Positions 18,530 through 27,805 of a DNA stretch of 64,000 nt are shown piece after piece. Each line of letters begins with the position of its first letter. Within the stretch, counting starts at the first letter, position 1. The stretch comes from Acuticoccus kalidii (GTDB lineage: Bacteria > Pseudomonadota > Alphaproteobacteria > Rhizobiales > Amorphaceae). A program made the translations under genes and the position numbers. The notes under the pieces were generated by a model. That model ran no database searches, was not told the origin of the DNA, and saw nothing but the letters and a program-made list of their open reading frames with translations. The stretch lies in NCBI RefSeq assembly GCF_021556395.1, contig NZ_JAKGCS010000006.1, positions 310,001-374,000 on the forward strand, in the 5' to 3' direction.

Positions 18530-18805
18530 GGAGCCTATTGAACCCCATGCGGCCCGCCAAGGGGGCGGCCCGTCGCGCCCGGAGCGGCGAGGCTCGGTGC
18601 ACGGTGCGATCAGCGGGGAGAGGCGGCGGCAGGCGTTCGGGACCGTGAGGACCGGTGGCGTCTTGCGCGCCGGCAGCCTTGGAGCGCCGATTTGGGCGAG
18701 TCGGTCTGGGGAGACGGACGCTTGCGCACCGGCGGGCTGTGCGCTCGAGACCAGCGCTTCAGCCTTCGATGCTGGTGGCCCGAGTGTCGGAGGCTTGGGG
18801 GCAGT

Positions 18806-18826
18806 GGACGGGCGGAGCGCCCGTCC
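18806..18826. other. Perfect 9-bp hairpin with 3-base loop
   Basis: GGACGGGCG (18806-18814) pairs with CGCCCGTCC (18818-18826) around the loop GAG. There is no T run on either side, so it is not a classical intrinsic terminator. It sits five bases left of the 29-bp repeats. Confidence 0.5.
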
Positions 18827-18830
18827 GATC

Positions 18831-18917
18831 GGATCTCACGCGGCAGGCGCCGCATTGTCTGATCTCATGCGGCAGGTGCCGCATTGTCGGATTTTATGCG
18901 GCAGGTGCCGCATAATG
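18831..18917. repeat. Three tandem 29-bp repeats, each with a GCGGC-N4-GCCGC dyad
   Basis: The dyad cores GCGGCAGG start at 18840, 18869 and 18898, an exact period of 29 bases. Units two and three contain ATGCGGCA-GG-TGCCGCAT, a perfect 8-bp inverted repeat; unit one differs by compensating-looking changes (ACGCGGCAGGCGCCGCAT). Sequences flanking the dyads (GATCTCA on the left, TTGTC on the right) are partly conserved too. The core fits GCGNC-Nx-GNCGC, the inverted half-sites described for RegA/PrrA/ActR regulators. The repeats begin 39 bases beyond the regA stop. They may be operators or 3'-UTR hairpins. Confidence 0.75.
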
Positions 18918-18964
18918 CGCGCTTCGCACCCCGCGTTCGCAGGGCGCCTTGCGCGGTGTCGCGA

Positions 18965-19531
18965 TCAGCGCGGGGCGCGCTTGGCGAGGATCCGTTGCAG
19001 CGTGCGCCGGTGCATATTGAGACGGCGGGCCGTTTCGGAGACGTTGCGGTCGCACATCTCGTAGACGCGCTGGATGTGCTCCCAGCGGACGCGGTCGGCC
19101 GACATCGGGTTTTCCGGCGGATCGGGCCGCTCGGCGCCGTCACGGGTCAGGGCGGCGAACACGTCGTCCGCGTCGGCGGGCTTGGCGAGATAGTCGACCG
19201 CGCCGAGCTTCACGGCGGTGACGGCGGTCGCGATGTTGCCATAGCCCGTCAGGATCACGGCGCGCGCGTCCGGCTTGCGACGGCGCAGCCGCTCCACGAT
19301 CTCGAGGCCGTTGCCGTCGCCGAGGCGCATATCGACCACGGCATAATCAGGAGGATTCCGATCTGCGAGCAGATTGGCGTCATGGGCGCTCTCGGCGACG
19401 TCTGTCACGAAGCCGCGCTTTTCCATGGCGCGTGCCAAACGCTGGCCGAACGCCGCGTCGTCATCGACGATCAAAAGCCGTCCACCATTGACGGTCTTAG
19501 TCGGTGTCGGTTGAACCAGCGCATCCATCAT
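18965..19531 (-). CDS. regA: Redox response regulator, RegA/ActR/PrrA family
   Basis: Response regulator of 188 residues. The receiver domain has the acidic pocket VDDD (residues 22-25), the phospho-acceptor Asp67 in VVDMRL, and the conserved Thr and Lys (ILTGYG, YLAKPAD). A proline-containing linker follows, then a Fis-type helix-turn-helix at the C-terminus (NVSETARRLNMHRRTLQRIL), which is nearly invariant in this family. It is a global regulator of redox-linked processes in alphaproteobacteria, including respiration, carbon and nitrogen fixation, and energy metabolism. It follows the kinase gene regB by 78 bases on the same strand; the usual neighbours senC/sco and hvrA are absent. Confidence 0.95.
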   Translation of the reverse strand: MMDALVQPTPTKTVNGGRLLIVDDDAAFGQRLARAMEKRGFVTDVAESAHDANLLADRNPPDYAVVDMRLGDGNGLEIVERLRRRKPDARAVILTGYGNIATAVTAVKLGAVDYLAKPADADDVFAALTRDGAERPDPPENPMSADRVRWEHIQRVYEMCDRNVSETARRLNMHRRTLQRILAKRAPR

Positions 19532-19609
19532 AGGATCTCCTACTCGAACTCCATTTTACTCAGCTAAGTTAGTCCGTCCGGGGGGTAAACGGGCACACAT
19601 TGCCGAAAT

Positions 19610-20899
19610 TTAATCTTCAGCGTCGCCTTTCCCACACAGAACGTCGCGTGACCAACTCACGATGGCCGTGGCGCCCGGCCCTTTTCGGAAGGCGATCGAC
19701 GCCCCCGTTCGCTCCAGCAGCGTCTTCGCGATGAAGATGCCGAGACCCAGGCCGCCGCCCCGCGCTGCCGCCGCCCGGCGGCTGATGAACGGATCGCCCA
19801 GCCGGTCCAGAACGTCGTCCGGGAAGCCGGGGCCGTCATCGGAAATCGTCAACGTGAGACGTTGCGTGTCCCACTCCGCCCGGACCGTAACACGAGTTGC
19901 AGCGAAATCGACCGCATTTTCGATCAAATTGCCGAGCCCATAGTGAATCGCCGGGTTGCGCCAGACGATCGGCTGGTCTTCGTCGGCCCCCACCATGGTA
20001 ATTTTGATGTCGACTTCGGTGTCGCGATGCGGCGCGACGACTTCTTCGAGAAGTTGGTGGACGGTAAGCCGGGTGAGCGGGCTCCCCCCGTCTTCGCCGA
20101 GCGTTTTCAATTTGCTGAGGATTTCGCGGCATCGTTCCGACTGGGAGCGAAGGAGTCGGATATCGTCGGCGATGGGCGAGTTCGGATCCATCTCCCGCTC
20201 GAGCTCGCGGGTGACGACGGAGATCGTGGCGAGCGGCGTGCCGAGTTCGTGCGCCGCCGCCGCGGCAAGGCCGTCGAGCGCCTGAAGATTTTGCTCGCGG
20301 GTGAGGATGATTTCGGTCGCGCTGAGGGCGTCGGCGAGCTGTCGCCGCTCCTCCGCGACGCGGAAGGCGTAAGTGCCCATGAAGGTGAGGCTGCACACCA
20401 GTGCGAGCCACACGCCGCCGACGAAAAGGAAGGGAGGCGTAAAGCTTTCGCCTTCATACCACGGCAAGGGCAGGTGAAAGATGGCAAGCAGCGTTGCCGA
20501 CAGCAGCACCAACGCACCGAGCGTGATCGTTCGGCCCGCCGACAATGTCGTCGCCGACACCATCACCGGCGCGATAATTAATAGCGCGAACGGGTTGGTG
20601 AGGCCGCCGGTCAGCCAGAGCTGGGCGGCGAGCTGGAGCACGTCGAACCCCATCACCCACGCCGTCCACTCCTCGGTCATCCGCCGATTGCCGGCGAATC
20701 GCAGCCGCAGGAAGACGTTGGACCAGGCGGACAGCGCGACCAGGCCGAGGCAGGCACTGGTCGCCATTGTAAATTCCAGCCCAACGGAAACGAACAGAAT
20801 CGCCGCCAGTTGCCCCAGAATCGCTAGCCAGCGTAGAAGGAGGAGGGTTCGTACGCGAACCACTCGCTCATCGAACGCCGGAACGGCTGCATCACTCAT
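19610..20899 (-). CDS. regB: Redox-sensing histidine kinase, RegB/ActS/PrrB family
   Basis: Membrane sensor kinase of 429 residues. About six membrane helices occupy residues 20-180. The quinone-binding heptapeptide GGLTNPF is at 98-104. The phospho-acceptor is His217 in AAHELGTPLATI, and Cys257 (SERCREIL) lies 40 residues later; in Rhodobacter RegB the redox-active Cys265 is also 40 residues after His225. The ATPase domain has NLIENAVDFA, SDDGPGFPDD and GGGLGLGIFIA. It would phosphorylate RegA under reducing conditions. The start at 20899 is divergent from the PHB depolymerase gene, with 131 bases between. Confidence 0.95.
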   Translation of the reverse strand: MSDAAVPAFDERVVRVRTLLLLRWLAILGQLAAILFVSVGLEFTMATSACLGLVALSAWSNVFLRLRFAGNRRMTEEWTAWVMGFDVLQLAAQLWLTGGLTNPFALLIIAPVMVSATTLSAGRTITLGALVLLSATLLAIFHLPLPWYEGESFTPPFLFVGGVWLALVCSLTFMGTYAFRVAEERRQLADALSATEIILTREQNLQALDGLAAAAAHELGTPLATISVVTRELEREMDPNSPIADDIRLLRSQSERCREILSKLKTLGEDGGSPLTRLTVHQLLEEVVAPHRDTEVDIKITMVGADEDQPIVWRNPAIHYGLGNLIENAVDFAATRVTVRAEWDTQRLTLTISDDGPGFPDDVLDRLGDPFISRRAAAARGGGLGLGIFIAKTLLERTGASIAFRKGPGATAIVSWSRDVLCGKGDAED

Positions 20900-21030
20900 G
20901 CGGTTGTACGAGTCCCTTCGTTCGAGACATCACAGAAGCTTGCCATCGGCCTTAACCAGCGCGATATGCTGCACTGCAGCAGAGGCTCGAGTCCGCCTTT
21001 GGCGCCGCGTCCAACCCGTACGAGGCTTTC

Positions 21031-22641
<1,611 letters not shown>

Positions 22642-22835
22642 CGCCGGTGCGGCTCGCCGCCGGGCGGGCCGCTGGTCGCGCCGTTCGCCGTCGGCGGGCG
22701 GCGGTTGGATCGAAAGGCGGGTTGGTCTATGGAGGCCCCCGTTTGCGGGAGGCAGGCTCCCGCCCGAAAGCGCTTGTACCCGAAGACATCCTTTCTTAGT
22801 GGGTGGCGGGTATTGTTACCTATCCTTGTAATCCC

Positions 22836-22862
22836 CGCCCGCTCCGCCATCGCGGGCGTTTC
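22836..22862 (+). terminator. GC hairpin with short T tract upstream of the LacI gene
   Basis: CGCCCGC (22836-22842) pairs with GCGGGCG (22852-22858), then TTTC follows. It lies 195 bases beyond the phaZ stop and 50 bases before the LacI-type gene. The T tract is short, so terminator function is uncertain. Confidence 0.35.
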
Positions 22863-22911
22863 AAAGGGATCGTCGAATTCTTGCGACAGGCACTGAAGGG
22901 GGGACGGCGCG

Positions 22912-23940
22912 ATGACCGACCCCGGTGACGCTATGCGTGCGAAGCGGCGCGGGTCCGTCACCTTGAAGGACGTGGCGCGCGAGGCCGGTGTCGGCATCAT
23001 GACCGTCTCGCGGGCGATCAACTCACCCGACGCCGTGTCCGAAAAGCTGCGTACGCGCGTCGAAAGCGCGGTCGTCGCGCTCGGTTATGTTCCGAACCGC
23101 TGGGCCGGGACGCTCGCGTCCGCCCGCTCGCGGCTCGTGACGGTGATCGTCCCCTCGCTGTCGAGCCGCGTGTTCGGCGAGATCGTAAGCGCGGCGGACG
23201 CGGTGCTGACCCCGCACGGCTATCAGATCATGGTCTCGAACACCGCATTTTCGCTGGACGACGAGGAAACCGTCTGCCGCAAGGTGCTCGGCTGGCGGCC
23301 CGAAGGCATCATCATCTCGGGGATCGACCACAATCCGGCGACGCGCGAGATGCTCATGCAGTCGGGCATTCCGGTCGTCGAGGCGTTGGAGCTCGGATCG
23401 GATCCGATCGACATCAATATCGGCATCTCCCACGCCGATGCGGGGGCGACGGCGGCGGAGCATCTGTTGTCGCGCGGTCGCCGGCGCATCGCCTTCATCG
23501 GCGCGGAGATGGATCTCGACTTTCGCGCCCAGCGGCGGCGGGCCGGCTTTTGCGAGGCGCTCGCCCGTCATGGTGTGACGCCGGCGTTGGAAATCCACCA
23601 TTCGGGGCGTGTCGGCTTCGCGACCGGGGCGCGGGCGATGGAGGAGCTGCTCGCGTCAGGGGAGGCGGTCGACGCCGTGTTCTGCGTCAATGACGAGCTC
23701 GCCGTCGGCGCGGTCGGCGCCGCCATCCGCAATGGCCGGGCGGTGCCCGACGATCTCGCGATCATCGGCTTCAGTGACCTCGATGTCAGCGCGGAGATCG
23801 TCCCATCGCTGACGACGATCCGGCTGCCGCGGGTCGAGATGGGGCGGCTCGCGGCCGAGGCGGTCCTCGCCGGGCGGCGCGAGACGGGCGAAAAGCGGAT
23901 CGATGTGGGCTACGAGCTCGTGGTGCGCGAGTCGTCTTAG
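22912..23940 (+). CDS. LacI-family transcriptional regulator
   Basis: Repressor of 342 residues. The helix-turn-helix with hinge helix covers residues 15-70 (VTLKDVAREAGVGIMTVSRAIN, then YVPNRWAGTLAS). The rest is a periplasmic-binding-protein-like effector domain (VTVIVPSLSSRVFGEI, RRIAFIG, AIIGFSDLD). The GntR/GguR-like branch of LacI proteins usually senses sugar acids or their phosphates. It is followed after 320 bases by a TRAP importer operon on the same strand, and a LacI-type palindrome lies in that gap, so it very likely represses that operon. The ATG at 22912 follows GGGGGGAC; an internal ATG at 22933 is a possible alternative. Confidence 0.88.
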   Translation: MTDPGDAMRAKRRGSVTLKDVAREAGVGIMTVSRAINSPDAVSEKLRTRVESAVVALGYVPNRWAGTLASARSRLVTVIVPSLSSRVFGEIVSAADAVLTPHGYQIMVSNTAFSLDDEETVCRKVLGWRPEGIIISGIDHNPATREMLMQSGIPVVEALELGSDPIDINIGISHADAGATAAEHLLSRGRRRIAFIGAEMDLDFRAQRRRAGFCEALARHGVTPALEIHHSGRVGFATGARAMEELLASGEAVDAVFCVNDELAVGAVGAAIRNGRAVPDDLAIIGFSDLDVSAEIVPSLTTIRLPRVEMGRLAAEAVLAGRRETGEKRIDVGYELVVRESS

Positions 23941-24260
23941 ACGCGTCCCGGCGGCGCCAGCGAAACGCCGCTCACGCCGCTGCGCGCTAATCCGAATACT
24001 GCAAATCAGGCCGGCTCGGCCGTCCACGCCGCGGGCGGGCCATGCCGGATCCGCCTTCGCCGACAAGGATTTACGGGCGAGCCGGGGTGCGAAGGCAATC
24101 ATTCGGCCTCACGCTAGGTCCATGAAAATAAAGGAAAAATGCAATCCTCGCCAAAATGGTAGCGTTCCCAAATGAAGCGTGATAGGCGTCGCCGCACTGC
24201 TTCATGCCGAGCGATATCGACTGACATTTCGGTGCGAAGCGTCGACGGAGGAAGCGTACA
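23941..24260. other. Intergenic region ahead of the TRAP operon
   Basis: A 320-base gap without a supportable gene. It becomes AT-rich at 24115-24180 and holds the LacI-type operator at 24157-24170. The promoter of the TRAP operon should lie just before or across this site. Confidence 0.5.
24157..24170. promoter_or_regulatory. Candidate LacI-family operator TGGTAGCGTTCCCA
   Basis: A 14-bp imperfect palindrome with the central CG typical of LacI-family sites. The left half TGGTAGC and the reverse complement of the right half, TGGGAAC, agree at five of seven positions. It is in an AT-rich stretch 90 bases upstream of dctP and downstream of a LacI-type gene. Confidence 0.5.
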
Positions 24261-25232
24261 ATGAGACTCTCAACCTATCTCGCGGCCGGCGCCTTGGCTC
24301 TCGGCATGATGCAGCAGGCGGGCGCGGCCGAACTGCGCTTCGCCCATACGAATTCGCCGCAGAGCTACGGCCACATGGCGGCCGAGAAGTTCGCCGAGAT
24401 CGTTGCGGAGAAGACGAACGGCGATCTGACCATCGGCCTTTATCCGGCCGGTCAGCTCGGCGGCGGCGGTGATCTTTTGAAGGGCGCCCGGCTCGGCACG
24501 ATCGACATCACGATGAACGGCAATCCCTGGTACACGGGATTCAATGCCGTCCAGAACGTGCTCGACCTGCCCTTCATCTTCGACGATCACGCCCACGTCT
24601 ATCGCGCGCTCGACGGCGAGGTCGGCGAGAAGATCGGCGAGAGCCTCGAAGCGCATGGCTTGAAGCTGCTTGCCTTCTGGGAAATCGGCTTCCGCAACGT
24701 CATCAATTCCAAGCGTCCGGTGAAGGAGCCCGCCGATCTCGCCGGCCTCAAGATCCGCACGACGGGCAACAAGGCCCACATCTCCGCCTTCGAGCTTCTC
24801 GGCGCGAACCCGCAGCCGCTTCCCTTCGGCGAGGTCTATCTCGCCCTCCAGACCAACGTGATCGACGGCACCGAGCATCCGGTGAACGAGATCTACGAGA
24901 TGAAATTCCAAGAGGTCACGGACAATCTCTCCCTCACCAATCACGCTTATACGGCGATGGTGGTGACGATGAACCTCAACCGCTGGAAGTCGCTGAGCGA
25001 AGACGAGCAGACCGTCGTCATGGAGGCCGCCAAGGAGGCGACCGACTATCAGCGCGCCCTTCTCGCCGAGGAGAATGTAAAGCGCCTCCAGCTCCTGAAG
25101 GACGCCGGTATGGCCGTCGTCGAAGACCCGGACCGCGAGGCGTTCCGCGCCATCGTCTACGACAAGGTGAAGGCCGACTACGAGGCGGAGTTCGGCGACG
25201 AGCTGACGACCGCGATCGAAGCGGCACGCTGA
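24261..25232 (+). CDS. TRAP transporter substrate-binding protein (DctP family)
   Basis: Periplasmic receptor of 323 residues. A signal peptide ends at about residue 22 (QQAGAAEL). The family signature is clear: ADLAGLKIRTTGNKAHISAFELLGANPQPLPFGEVYLALQTNVIDGTE. The Arg in KIRTTG is the residue that salt-bridges the carboxylate of the ligand in DctP proteins, so an organic acid or sugar acid is expected. A dctQ and dctM pair follows, separated by a 97-base hairpin-prone gap that would allow more receptor than membrane subunits. GGAGGAAGC precedes the ATG. The exact ligand cannot be read from sequence. Confidence 0.92.
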   Translation: MRLSTYLAAGALALGMMQQAGAAELRFAHTNSPQSYGHMAAEKFAEIVAEKTNGDLTIGLYPAGQLGGGGDLLKGARLGTIDITMNGNPWYTGFNAVQNVLDLPFIFDDHAHVYRALDGEVGEKIGESLEAHGLKLLAFWEIGFRNVINSKRPVKEPADLAGLKIRTTGNKAHISAFELLGANPQPLPFGEVYLALQTNVIDGTEHPVNEIYEMKFQEVTDNLSLTNHAYTAMVVTMNLNRWKSLSEDEQTVVMEAAKEATDYQRALLAEENVKRLQLLKDAGMAVVEDPDREAFRAIVYDKVKADYEAEFGDELTTAIEAAR

Positions 25233-25239
25233 TCGAAGG

Positions 25240-25290
25240 GCCGGCCCGGCGCACGCCCGGCCGGCTTCAGGAGCGCCCGGCCGGCCGGCA
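25240..25290 (+). other. GC-rich hairpin and short direct repeat between dctP and dctQ
   Basis: CCGGCCCGGC (25241-25250) can fold with GCCCGGCCGG (25255-25264), and CGCCCGGCCGGC occurs twice, 20 bases apart, at 25254 and 25274. Such intercistronic structures commonly stabilise the receptor message or thin out transcription into the membrane subunits. Confidence 0.5.
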
Positions 25291-25329
25291 TTCCGGCGCG
25301 GCTCGGCGCGCTCGACAAGGGAGAAGCCG

Positions 25330-25833
25330 TTGAGCGACGTGTCCGTGCGACCCACTCCAGCCCCGCGCCCCTTATGGCGACGGGGACCGGCCATGGTGAT
25401 CGATCTGATCCTCGGCCTTCTCCTCCTCGCCATCGTCGCGATCACGCTGGGGGCGACGGGCAACCGCTATCTTCTCGGGGGCGCGCTGCCCTGGGCGGAA
25501 GATCTCAACATGCTTCTCTGGGTCTGGATGATCCAGATCGCGGCACTCCGCGCCGTGCACATCCGCGTCGATTTCGTCGTGAAATTGTTTCCTCCCCGAC
25601 TGCGGGCGGCGTGGTCGGTCGTGCTTGCACTGATCAGCCTCGCCGTCCTCTTTTTCGTGACGCGGTCGGCGATCGGGATGGTCACGTTCACCGCGAGCGA
25701 CTTTTACATTTCGCTCCCCGGCCTGTCTGAAAAGTGGGTCTATGTGCCGGTCGTCATCGTCGGCCCGCTCTGGGCGCTGCGCATCGTGATCGACACGATC
25801 GACGGGCTCAAGGAAGAAGGGCTCGCCGCGTGA
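25330..25833 (+). CDS. TRAP transporter small permease (DctQ family)
   Basis: Small membrane subunit of 167 residues with four membrane helices: IDLILGLLLLAIVAITL, then the DctQ hallmark LPWAEDLNMLLWVWMIQIAA, then SVVLALISLAVLFFV and the last helix before the Asp-rich end. The start is a TTG at 25330 behind AAGGGAGAAG; no better ATG exists until the middle of the first helix. The stop overlaps the dctM start (GTGA), which couples the two. It forms the sodium-driven translocator with the large subunit. Confidence 0.9.
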   Translation: MSDVSVRPTPAPRPLWRRGPAMVIDLILGLLLLAIVAITLGATGNRYLLGGALPWAEDLNMLLWVWMIQIAALRAVHIRVDFVVKLFPPRLRAAWSVVLALISLAVLFFVTRSAIGMVTFTASDFYISLPGLSEKWVYVPVVIVGPLWALRIVIDTIDGLKEEGLAA

Positions 25834-27131
25834 ACGTCGCTCTGTTGCTGGGTGGGATGCTGCTTCTCACCTTTCTCGGCCTGCCGCTCGTCTTCGCCAT
25901 GCTCGCGGCCTCGATGGCGACGATCGCCGTCTATCGCGGCTTCTGGCCGGACGAAATTCTCTCCCAATATTTCGTCTCCGGCGTTCAGAATTTCCCGCTC
26001 CTCGCGCTCGCTTTCTTCTTCCTCGTCGGCGAGTGGATGAACTCCGGCGGCATCACCAAGCGCATCGTCGACTTCGCCGATGCGCTTGTCGGCCATATTC
26101 GCGGCGGCCTCGCGCAGGCGAACATCGTGTCCTCGATGATGTTCTCCGGCATTTCCGGCTCCGCTCTCGCCGACACGGCAGCGCTCGGCTCGGTGCTCAT
26201 TCCGTCGATGAAGCGGTCCGGCTATGGCGCGGCCTTCTCGGCGGCGGTGACGCAGACCTCGGCGGTGATCGGGCCGATCATTCCGCCCTCGATCCCGATG
26301 ATCATCTTCGCCTTCCTCGCCGAGGTGTCGGTCGGGCGGATGTTCATCGCCGGCATCGTGCCGGGTCTCGTCATCGGCATCGGGCTGATGGCGGTCGCCT
26401 ATATCATCTCGCGCCGGCGCGGCTACCCGGTGAACGACCGGCCGACCGTCGGCACGATCGCGCGGGCCTTCCGCCGCGCGGCGATCGCGATGCTGGCGCC
26501 GGTCATCATCATCGGCGGCGTTCTCGGCGGGGTCTTCACGGCGACGGAAGCGGGCGCGGTCGCCGCGCTCTATGCGTTCATCGTCGGTCGTTTCGTGCTC
26601 GGCGAGCTCTCCTGGCGCGAAACCTGGCTCGGCGTCGTCCGGGCCGCGGTCGCCACGGGGCAGGTGCTCATCATCCTCGGTGCGGCCTCGCTGTTCGCCT
26701 TCCTGATCGCCGACTTTCGGGTGAGTGAGACGCTGGCCAAATTGATCTTCGCGGTCTCCGACAACCCGCTCGTCTTCCTGCTGCTCCTCAACATCGCGCT
26801 TCTCGTCGTCGGGCTCTTTCTCGACAACATCCCCGCGATGGTGATCATGGTGCCGATCTTCTTCCCGATCGCGATGGAGATGGGGATCGACCCGATCCAT
26901 TTCGGCATCATCTTCGTGATGAACACGCTGATCGGGCTGTGCACCCCGCCGATCGGCATCCTCATCTACATGTCCGCCAACATTGCCGGCGTCGGCCCGG
27001 AAAAGGTGATCCGGGAAAGCCTTCCCTTCATCGCCGTCCTCGTCGGCGCCGTCCTTCTCGTCACCTACGTCCCGGCGATCGCACTGACCCTGCCGGATCT
27101 CGTTTTCTCCGGAAGAGGTTTGAACCCATGA
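25830..27131 (+). CDS. TRAP transporter large permease (DctM family)
   Basis: Large translocation subunit of 433 residues with about twelve membrane segments. Landmarks are FFLVGEWMNSGGITKRIVDFA, MMFSGISGSALADTAALGSVLIP, AVIGPIIPPSIPMIIF and TLIGLCTPPIGILIYMS, shown here only in part; these are the helical hairpin tips that bind sodium and substrate in this family. The start is a GTG at 25830 overlapping the dctQ stop. The next gene, a cyclase-family hydrolase, begins inside its stop codon (ATGA), so transport and first metabolic step are translated together. Confidence 0.93.
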   Translation: MNVALLLGGMLLLTFLGLPLVFAMLAASMATIAVYRGFWPDEILSQYFVSGVQNFPLLALAFFFLVGEWMNSGGITKRIVDFADALVGHIRGGLAQANIVSSMMFSGISGSALADTAALGSVLIPSMKRSGYGAAFSAAVTQTSAVIGPIIPPSIPMIIFAFLAEVSVGRMFIAGIVPGLVIGIGLMAVAYIISRRRGYPVNDRPTVGTIARAFRRAAIAMLAPVIIIGGVLGGVFTATEAGAVAALYAFIVGRFVLGELSWRETWLGVVRAAVATGQVLIILGAASLFAFLIADFRVSETLAKLIFAVSDNPLVFLLLLNIALLVVGLFLDNIPAMVIMVPIFFPIAMEMGIDPIHFGIIFVMNTLIGLCTPPIGILIYMSANIAGVGPEKVIRESLPFIAVLVGAVLLVTYVPAIALTLPDLVFSGRGLNP

Positions 27132-27805
27132 CGCGCCGCCTGATCGATCTGTCGACGCCGATCCGCACGGACCATTTTCGCTGGCCGGTCTCGCGCAAGG
27201 AGCTGAAGAGCCACGGGGCGGACTCCTATCTCCAAGCGACATGGATCGGCTGGCCGATCCATGGCTTCACCCACATGGACGCCCCCCGCCATTTCGACGC
27301 GAACGGCAAGACGACGAGCCAGTTGCCCCTCGACGTCGCCTGGGGACCGGCGGTGGTGGTCGACCTGTCGGCGATCGGGCCGGACGAGCCGGTGACGCCG
27401 GCGATGCTGGAGGCCGCCAATGCCGATATCCGGCCCGGCGACATCATCCTCCTGAAGACCGCCTGGGACACCAAGGCGTCGATCGACGAGGCGACCTTCT
27501 GGTCGACCGCGCCCTACATGACGACCGAGGCTTGCCGCTGGCTCTACGCCCGCTCGCCGAAGGGCGTCGCCTACGATTTCCCGCAGGACCATTGCATCCG
27601 CGACATGGTGAGCGGCGAGCGTGAACCGGCCTTCGAGGAAAATGTCACGCACATCGAGCTCCTCCTGAAGGGCGTCACGATGTTCGAATATCTCTGCAAT
27701 CTTTCCGAAATCCGGCGCGAGCGGGTCGAGTTCTTCGGCCTGCCTTTGAAGGTGCCGGACAGCGACGGCGCGCCGATCCGCGCCGTGGCCGTCGAGGACG
27801 AGTGA
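27128..27805 (+). CDS. Cyclase family protein (kynurenine formamidase-like metal hydrolase)
   Basis: Metal-dependent hydrolase of 225 residues. The family motif is IHGFTHMDAPRHF at about residue 44, matching H-x-G-T-H-x-D-x-P-x-H, whose His and Asp residues bind the metal. Relatives hydrolyse amides or lactones such as N-formylkynurenine and isatin. It starts within the dctM stop codon and ends within the start of the SAF-domain dehydrogenase (TGATG), so it belongs to the TRAP operon. A lactone or cyclic amide intermediate of the imported compound would be a natural substrate; this is inference. Confidence 0.82.
   Translation: MTRRLIDLSTPIRTDHFRWPVSRKELKSHGADSYLQATWIGWPIHGFTHMDAPRHFDANGKTTSQLPLDVAWGPAVVVDLSAIGPDEPVTPAMLEAANADIRPGDIILLKTAWDTKASIDEATFWSTAPYMTTEACRWLYARSPKGVAYDFPQDHCIRDMVSGEREPAFEENVTHIELLLKGVTMFEYLCNLSEIRRERVEFFGLPLKVPDSDGAPIRAVAVEDE

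Larger units (their letters stand above)
18530..18964. other. Non-coding region between the ATPase gene and regA, with a hairpin and three tandem dyad repeats
   Basis: A 435-base stretch without a supportable gene. It lies downstream of regA and upstream of the ATPase gene, both of which read leftward. It contains a perfect GC hairpin at 18806-18826 and a 29-bp tandem repeat at 18831-18917. Open frames across it have no coding character. Confidence 0.6.

Noticed and set aside
18831..18917. Possible CRISPR array from three regularly spaced repeats
   Set aside because: The whole 29-base unit repeats head to tail with no unique spacers of normal length, and no cas gene is in the window.
24179..24472. 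Open frame overlapping the start of dctP on the same strand
   Set aside because: It has no motif and is out of frame with the clear signal peptide and DctP family sequence beginning at 24261.
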